Assembly (NCBI RefSeq): GCF_037042905.1
Contig: NC_087252.1
Coordinates: 17,873,701-17,937,700 of the forward strand
DNA: 64,000 nucleotides
Source: Lytechinus pictus
Lineage: Eukaryota; Echinodermata; Echinoidea; Temnopleuroida; Toxopneustidae
Direction of reading: 5' to 3'
A program made the translations under genes and the position numbers. This document shows, piece by piece, positions 58,242 through 64,000 of this stretch (position 1 is its first letter; every line of letters begins with the position of its first letter). The notes under the pieces are model-generated. The model did no database searches, was not told where the DNA came from, and was given only the letters and a program-made list of their open reading frames with translations.

Positions 58242-60113
58242 ATGGCGACACTTGAGCATACTGTTTTGCAAAGTTTAAAGTGTCCGGTTTGTTCTGGTTT
58301 GCTGAATGAACCAAAACAACTGTCATGTACACACACATTTTGTCAAAAATGTATTCAAGGTATTCTAGCATGCTCTGTACAGAGGAATACTTTATCATGT
58401 CCAATATGTAGCAACCGAACTAATGTCACAGATGGCGATGTTGCGAATCTTAAAATTAATACACCTGTTAAGTCACTTGTTGATGACTTCAGGAATAGTA
58501 GGCAGCTCTGTGACGTGTGTGACAACCGAGCAAGTGCCACATACTTCTGTTGCGAGTGTGCTAAGAACATGTGTAATGAATGTCTGCAAGCTCATGACAC
58601 ATGGAAACCTAATCTTAATCACAAAGTAGTGAGGGTTGAAGACATCAGGAAGGGTAGGGTAGTCTTAAAGAAGAAGGTTTACTGTCAAGAAGAAGTACAT
58701 AAATCTGAAGAGTACGAGTGCTCTGACGTATGCACGACATGTAAGAAGCTCATTTGCATAAGATGTCGTATGCTCTACCACGAGAAAAAGGGCCACGATG
58801 TGGAAGATATACGACAGCACAATTCGTCTTTCAAGAAGAGCTCTGAGTTACTTCAGGGTACAGGAAAGAAAAAAGTTACAAGAGTCAAGAATCATATGAC
58901 CTGTATTGATAATCAAATCAAACGTGTTCACAATCACATTAATGCGGAAAATGTGAAGCTTGACAATATTAGTGAAGAAGCTATGAAGAAAATAAATGAG
59001 AGAAATGCTACCTTGAAAAGGCAATTAGAAGATCAGAGAGAAAAATTATGCAAGAGTTTAAATAATATGAAAATTGATGATGAGAGGTTGATTAAGAGTA
59101 TTGAGAGTGCGAGAGAATTGGTGAGTAATACTTTGAAAGCCCCACTAGAAGGAGATGTTGTAGCGATTCGTGGTTCATTGATTGGTGAATTGAAGAATGT
59201 ACTAGATAGAGATGATCCAAAGGTAAAGGTTGCTATTAATGAAGGTGATCATGCAGAGGAACTGACTTTTACACCGAGCTGCAATCCTGATGCATTATCA
59301 ATGGGGGAACTGAGGATTGTGAATTACGAGCCCGCGAAATGCAATGTACTACTCTCAAAGAAAGATAGTATGAATGGCATGGTGACTTCAAAGAATGGCA
59401 TAGTTGCTGTTGGATCAAGATTTGGAGGAATCGAAATCTACTCTGCTGATGGTCAGCTGCAGAAGACAGTCATTAAAGATTTATGGATACGTGAAATAGG
59501 ATTCCTCTCTGATAGTCGATATGTTTTACTTGATACAAATAATAAGATATCACTGTACACATCAGACGAAGAGAAGCAGGATCTATCATTCGATACTATA
59601 GGGGATAGTGAAGGTGAGTCTGGTGGTCTCACTGTAGACAGCAATGATCTGATCTATGTTAGCTACAGGAAAGCTAAGAAGATCCAGGTATTCTCACCAT
59701 CAGGTGGGAAGGCTATCAGGGAGATACCATGCGATTGGTATGAACCTGCACAAATCAAAAGTTATGGTGATTCATTGATCGTTAAGCAGTTCAAGAATCG
59801 AATAGCACGTATTGATAAGGACGGTAATATAATGCATAGATTATGGAAACCTAAGGAAATTTACCTCGTTGCTGATGTGACTAAAGACAATACAACCCTG
59901 ATTGCCTCTGTAAGACACGAGGACGGCCTGCTCAATATCGATGAGTACACCGGTGAGCTGAAACACATCAAGACTCTTATATCTGATTACAAGATTGAAA
60001 AACCTGAGAGAGAATGGTATTACCTAAGACAGTTTCAATCAGGAGAGATAGCTTTCTGTACACCGGATAGGCTCTATATATTTAACCTAGTTACTAGTAA
60101 AGTTACCTCGTAA
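58242..60113 (+). CDS. TRIM/NHL-like RING-B-box protein, copy C
   Basis: Third intronless TRIM-type gene, 623 residues, uninterrupted. It has the same order as copy A: C3HC4 RING at 14-56, B-box 1 near 90-127, B-box 2 near 148-186, coiled coil about 195-310, then an NHL/propeller-like C-terminus ending in VTSKVTS. Like copy B it reads KVYCQEEVHKSEEYEC at the start of B-box 2, so B and C look closer to each other there than to A. About 300 bp of upstream sequence is also shared with B, including a pyrimidine tract and a splice-acceptor-like CAG. Inferred role is an E3 ligase or scaffold. A function in innate immunity is suggested only by the family's habit of tandem expansion and cannot be seen in the sequence. 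Confidence 0.9.
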   Translation: MATLEHTVLQSLKCPVCSGLLNEPKQLSCTHTFCQKCIQGILACSVQRNTLSCPICSNRTNVTDGDVANLKINTPVKSLVDDFRNSRQLCDVCDNRASATYFCCECAKNMCNECLQAHDTWKPNLNHKVVRVEDIRKGRVVLKKKVYCQEEVHKSEEYECSDVCTTCKKLICIRCRMLYHEKKGHDVEDIRQHNSSFKKSSELLQGTGKKKVTRVKNHMTCIDNQIKRVHNHINAENVKLDNISEEAMKKINERNATLKRQLEDQREKLCKSLNNMKIDDERLIKSIESARELVSNTLKAPLEGDVVAIRGSLIGELKNVLDRDDPKVKVAINEGDHAEELTFTPSCNPDALSMGELRIVNYEPAKCNVLLSKKDSMNGMVTSKNGIVAVGSRFGGIEIYSADGQLQKTVIKDLWIREIGFLSDSRYVLLDTNNKISLYTSDEEKQDLSFDTIGDSEGESGGLTVDSNDLIYVSYRKAKKIQVFSPSGGKAIREIPCDWYEPAQIKSYGDSLIVKQFKNRIARIDKDGNIMHRLWKPKEIYLVADVTKDNTTLIASVRHEDGLLNIDEYTGELKHIKTLISDYKIEKPEREWYYLRQFQSGEIAFCTPDRLYIFNLVTSKVTS

Positions 60114-60722
60114 GAATATTATGTTTCGACCTTCAAGCGCCAATTATTTTCCTACTTTACAAATTCATCAATTCACCAGTATCAATGTTAATCTTGGTAG
60201 TTATGTTCCATTAATGTCAAGAATCAAGAATCTTAATTCATTCCATTCGATAAAATAATCACGTGTACAAAAGAATAGTAAAACGCAAAAGTACATGATA
60301 TACAACCATAAACAATTCATAATTATTACACATAGAGGAGCGTAATCGAATGAAATATGGCACTCTCCAAAAGTTAGAAAAGAATTGAACGTCATTTGAA
60401 GAAGCTCTGCCCAAAGTTGTATCCCAACTGTATCATTTGTAACAGTTTAAGGCATGTCTGGTTAGTGGTTACGTAGATTTCACTACTCCTACATTAATAT
60501 TTACCATTCTTAACAAAATAGAGTTTAACCGTTTAATACTGAAATTTCCATTTTTTGTAGAAAATATTTGAACAAAGTAATTTCTTTCTTTGAAATTATA
60601 ATTAATTTTACACATTACACATATTTCTTAGTTAGAAAGAAATATGTTCCAACATAAATACATGTGTATGACATCAAATCAATATTGAAAAGTGAAATAC
60701 AACTGAATACGTTGATTATTCC
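60114..60722. other. 3' flank of TRIM copy C
   Basis: Paralogous to 4180-4800 and 26840-27258. No gene recognised. Confidence 0.5.
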
Positions 60723-60950
60723 CAGGGGCGGATCCGGGATTTTCCAAAGGGGAGGGCGCAAATTTTTCGGAGGGAAATTTTAACGAGGAAATTAAAAAAG
60801 AAAAAAAAAAGGTCTTCAATTTCAAAAGAGGGGGCACACCTCTGTTTTAATGGAATTTTTACATAACACATTTTAATTTTGATTCTCAAGGTGGTGGTGG
60901 GAGGGACGGGCCGGGTGTACCCCCACCCCCCCCCCCTGGATCCGCCAGTG
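60723..60950. mobile_element. hAT-like MITE with 8-bp duplication
   Basis: 228 bp, ends CAGGGGCGGATCC and GGATCCGCCAGTG, flanked by ATTATTCC (60715-60722 and 60951-60958). Units 1 and 2 lack it (about 5060 and 33340). The interior matches the older copy at 398-687. Confidence 0.85.
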
Positions 60951-60958
60951 ATTATTCC

Positions 60959-63539
60959 GAAAGATTAAAACATATAATCATTTCATGAATAATGTTTACT
61001 TGCTTGATGAAGTAATAAATGCTCTATGAGATACTAGTAGACGACTGACGTTGAAAACGTGACCAGTAATGAGTCTGGTATCCTTACGTACAAATAAAAG
61101 ACTTTTAAAATGTATGATTTAGGTTGAGATGGGGATTAATGTTTACAAGTCCAAAATGATGCAAGTACGTATCTTGGGGGGATAGGCCATGACATCCTCA
61201 GAGCATAAAAACAAGGAAACAATAAAACCTACAATCTAAGAAAATCAAAAGCAATGATTAGTTGCAATATCAAACAGTTTGACCTCAACAAAAAAACAGT
61301 CCACAGACATCAGATCAATCCGGCAAAAATCCGGATGTTGGAAAATCCTGGCGAAAGTTTGCAAATAACTTGACTTTTCATAGACACAAGTGGAGAGAAG
61401 CGAGTTGGTAAACATGATACACGTGACGTGATAACGGTGGCTTCCAAACTGTAGAGTAACACTTACTTTTGTATATTCTTCATCCCTACGATGTTTGGTT
61501 TGTTTAATAATGCTGGTAAGATTATTGTAAATTGTAATATAAGAAATTCATGCATATGATGAAAATTTCCAATAACCGTAGATGATTTAGAAAGGTGGTG
61601 TATATTTCACTTCTAGATGGTTTTTTCTTGTGTTGTATACCCTTTGGGTACTATGGTAAATGATTTCAATGCATTTATAAGTTTATTCATAATCATTTTC
61701 ATGCCATAATCCTGTTATATGGCATGTTCTCGATATTATTAATAACATAAATAAAATCGATGAGCAATGACAATAAACATACAAGTCTAATTCGATGTCT
61801 ATACAAACGGAAATAATAAGAACCTCAATTTCAATCATGACATCTCAAATCGGAATAACCTTCGCTTAAAATGTAAAACAGAAATGTCCAATCATTTTGT
61901 TCAGAGCTTAAGAATGAAGGGAGCAATAGTGATAACATAAACCTATAATTACATGTACATATTTCGTTTAGTTATCAATAACGTTTATTGCACTTTTAGA
62001 TTGCATTAAGCCGTGTAATAAATTTAATCACTTATATTTGGTTAATTTGAACTTCAAATGCACATGGTACTTACAAATCTTTGCCAATTCTGTGAGGGAT
62101 CCACACTCATCAAGCCCTGCCTTTTATTGGATACTTTGATTTCCTCAACTTTTATTTTATTTAAAACAAAAATGTATAAAAGTAGCCTTACAAACACATA
62201 TTAACTGTATGTATCGTTATTGATTCTGATTATCACATTGTTTAGTGTTTTACCATAAACACTTATCTTGTATAGTCATATTGCTTACATTGTATGTTGA
62301 TTTGTATAGATTTGTACGGTTATTACTTTGCACCTTTGATACCATTTAATATGATGTGTATAGTTGAGTTGAGAAGATTGAATAAATCAAACTTAAAACT
62401 TGAACTTGTTTTAAGATTGCCCAATCGAATAAGAAAAAAGTTCAGCTTGTTTCATACTGTTTTTCTGAAACTGTATTGTTCATTCTTCATCTCGTGTAAA
62501 ACACGAAGTGTAAATTGTTGACCGAAGGTACTGTAATCATACATAGCACTTACCCTTGCTAATTCCGCAGTTATTTCGCCAAACAAATGTATAGTAAATC
62601 GACAATTTTACTTGCATTGTATCATGTTTGATCTTCTTAAATCATTCAATCATAAAACTGATTTTTCGATTTTATGACCATCGGTTAAACGTTCCAAATG
62701 AACTTGTAGATAGAAAATATTAGAATACAGATTAATTTGAATGGTGCCATTGAATCCATGTGTTCAAGAAGATGCTTAAGTCTCATTTGCTTTGATATAT
62801 TACATGGGGTGTTCATTTCGTCTAGTTTTGTTTGAAGATATTGCCTATTGTTGTATTTGTTTTCGTCATTATGTATAGTGCTTTATAAGAATTCTAATGA
62901 TAATGATTATTATTAATATGATTATTATTATTGAAATGGAGACCGGCGAAAAGCGAGACTTGTAGAAACACTGCCGAATGAACGATCTTTTATAAATAAA
63001 ATAAGAGAGCAAACGTAGAGCAGACATGTAAATGGTAAAAAAATGAATTTTAGGAGATGGTGAAAATAAATTATTGTATATTAATAAAACATACGTCGGG
63101 AGGATTATGGGTCTTCAAAAGGCAAGGAATAAGAGAAACAAAAATGAATAGGAAGAAAGAATGACAAAATTAAAGGTATTAGTGGGATGAAAGAAAGGGG
63201 GAAAACAACTTAAAGGTTATAAGATTGTTATCAGTTTATCCTATAAACTACTGTAAAGGTGCATGGTTATATATTGCATCTTAAATATCCATAAAGGTTA
63301 TCAATTCTTTTTTGATATGTGTAAAATGTTATTACGTAATTTTGCTGTTTAAGTGTAATGTTCTTAAGCTTAAGCTCTCCATCATATTCAGCGAAATGAA
63401 AAAAAAGAGCTATAGATAGAAAAGTATATTATGCATGGGTTTGATGTAACTCGAGACTGGAATCATGGTGGATTTCATTATTTACTTGAAATATATTGCT
63501 AAAGATGTTTTGTAGTTGTTAAACCAATACAATTCTTAT
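60959..63539. other. Intergenic core of unit 3
   Basis: Follows 5080-7240 in order. No gene recognised. AT-rich, with a short (ATT)n tract near 62900. Confidence 0.5.
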
Positions 63540-63697
63540 GGGCCCCGTTTCATAAAGGACTTGCAACTGTTGTAACTTTGCCATTATGACAACTACCATG
63601 GAAACCTTGACTATGATTGGCTGCTGAGCCCTGTTACTATGGTAGTTGCATGATGGCAAAGTTACAACAGTTGCAAGTCCTTTACGAAACGGGCCCC
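63540..63697. mobile_element. Palindromic MITE, GGGCCCCGTTTC ends
   Basis: 158 bp. The left arm GGGCCCCGTTTCATAAAGGA and then CTTGCAACTGTTGTAACTTT is mirrored at the right end with ~45-bp arms and few mismatches. Not present at this position in units 1 or 2. No clear target duplication. Confidence 0.72.
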
Positions 63698-64000
63698 TGG
63701 TGTTGGTGATTTACATGAATAATGATTTGCATAGCGGTTTGTTTTAAAATTAACAACTCTTTATCTATACGATATACCGTGCTGTTTCCCCTTGATAGAA
63801 TTTCGGTTGTTCAATGCGGAGGGGAAAAAATAAATGCTACAAAGTAATGATTACATTGTTTTTAGATATTACCTTACATATATTATTAGTGTTATGATAA
63901 ATTTCAATGACACTTTTCCATTTTTAAGTGTGCATAAAATCATTGTTCTATAGCTACCTAGTGTTCTGAATGTTATCTATCAAAATAGGATGAGGCAGGT
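63698..64000. other. Intergenic, window edge
   Basis: Continues the paralogy with 7300-7700. Nothing recognised. Confidence 0.4.

Larger units (their letters stand above)
58242..64000. repeat. Segmental duplication unit 3 (partial, runs off the window)
   Basis: Begins with TRIM copy C and continues past 64000. Its intergenic part (60114-64000) follows the order of 4180-7800 and of 26840 onward. Examples are the shared acgtgaccagtaatgagtct stretch near 61059, 5151 and 33420, and the aaatcctggcgaaagttt stretch near 61342. It is more diverged than units 1 and 2 are from each other. Confidence 0.8.

Overview
This is eukaryotic nuclear DNA, AT-rich and dominated by repeats. No operons, rRNA genes, CRISPR arrays or convincing functional tRNA genes are visible. 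It most plausibly comes from a marine deuterostome, and a sea urchin is my best guess. The reasons are intronless tandem TRIM-type genes, tRNA-derived SINEs, hAT-like MITEs with G/C homopolymers, and several long-arm foldback transposons resembling the TU family described from Strongylocentrotus. The species call is inference.

The backbone is a head-to-tail segmental duplication. Three intronless TRIM/NHL-like genes (A 2304-4178, B 25061-26839, C 58242-60113) each head a copy of one ancestral unit of roughly 14 kb. Unit 1 spans about 2304-25060, unit 2 about 25061-58241, and unit 3 runs from 58242 off the window edge. Genes A and C are intact. B has a nonsense change that removes the last ~31 residues. 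The intergenic part carries no gene I can identify, only a decayed coding-like segment (10506-12090 and 41283-42915) and a reverse transcriptase pseudogene (21434-22060; 44886-45116 continuing at 50444).

Because the units are paralogous, most later insertions can be read against an empty site in a sister unit. Unit 1 gained a truncated SINE (7254-7341), a hAT-like MITE (12410-12658, 8-bp TSD), a retroposon tail (12677-13143), a foldback element whose arms carry eleven RFX X-box-like palindromes (13968-20601, with a nested LINE), and a TA-flanked foldback MITE (23739-24711). Unit 2 gained a 5.8-kb TU-like foldback (27267-33084, 8-bp TSD), a long-TIR mariner-type element (34342-36148), a small TTA-flanked MITE (42441-42551), a 5.3-kb palindromic element with 2.1-kb arms around one C2H2 zinc-finger gene (45117-50443, 6-bp TSD), and a block at 50930-56295 holding a broken Crypton-like tyrosine recombinase and SINEs. 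Unit 3 gained a hAT-like MITE (60723-60950) and a short palindromic MITE (63540-63697).

The TRIM array would act as candidate E3 ubiquitin ligases, possibly in innate defence, though nothing here shows their target. The strongest candidate for an undescribed system is the palindromic zinc-finger element at 45117-50443: boundaries, TSD and empty site are all visible, yet it encodes no transposase that I recognise.
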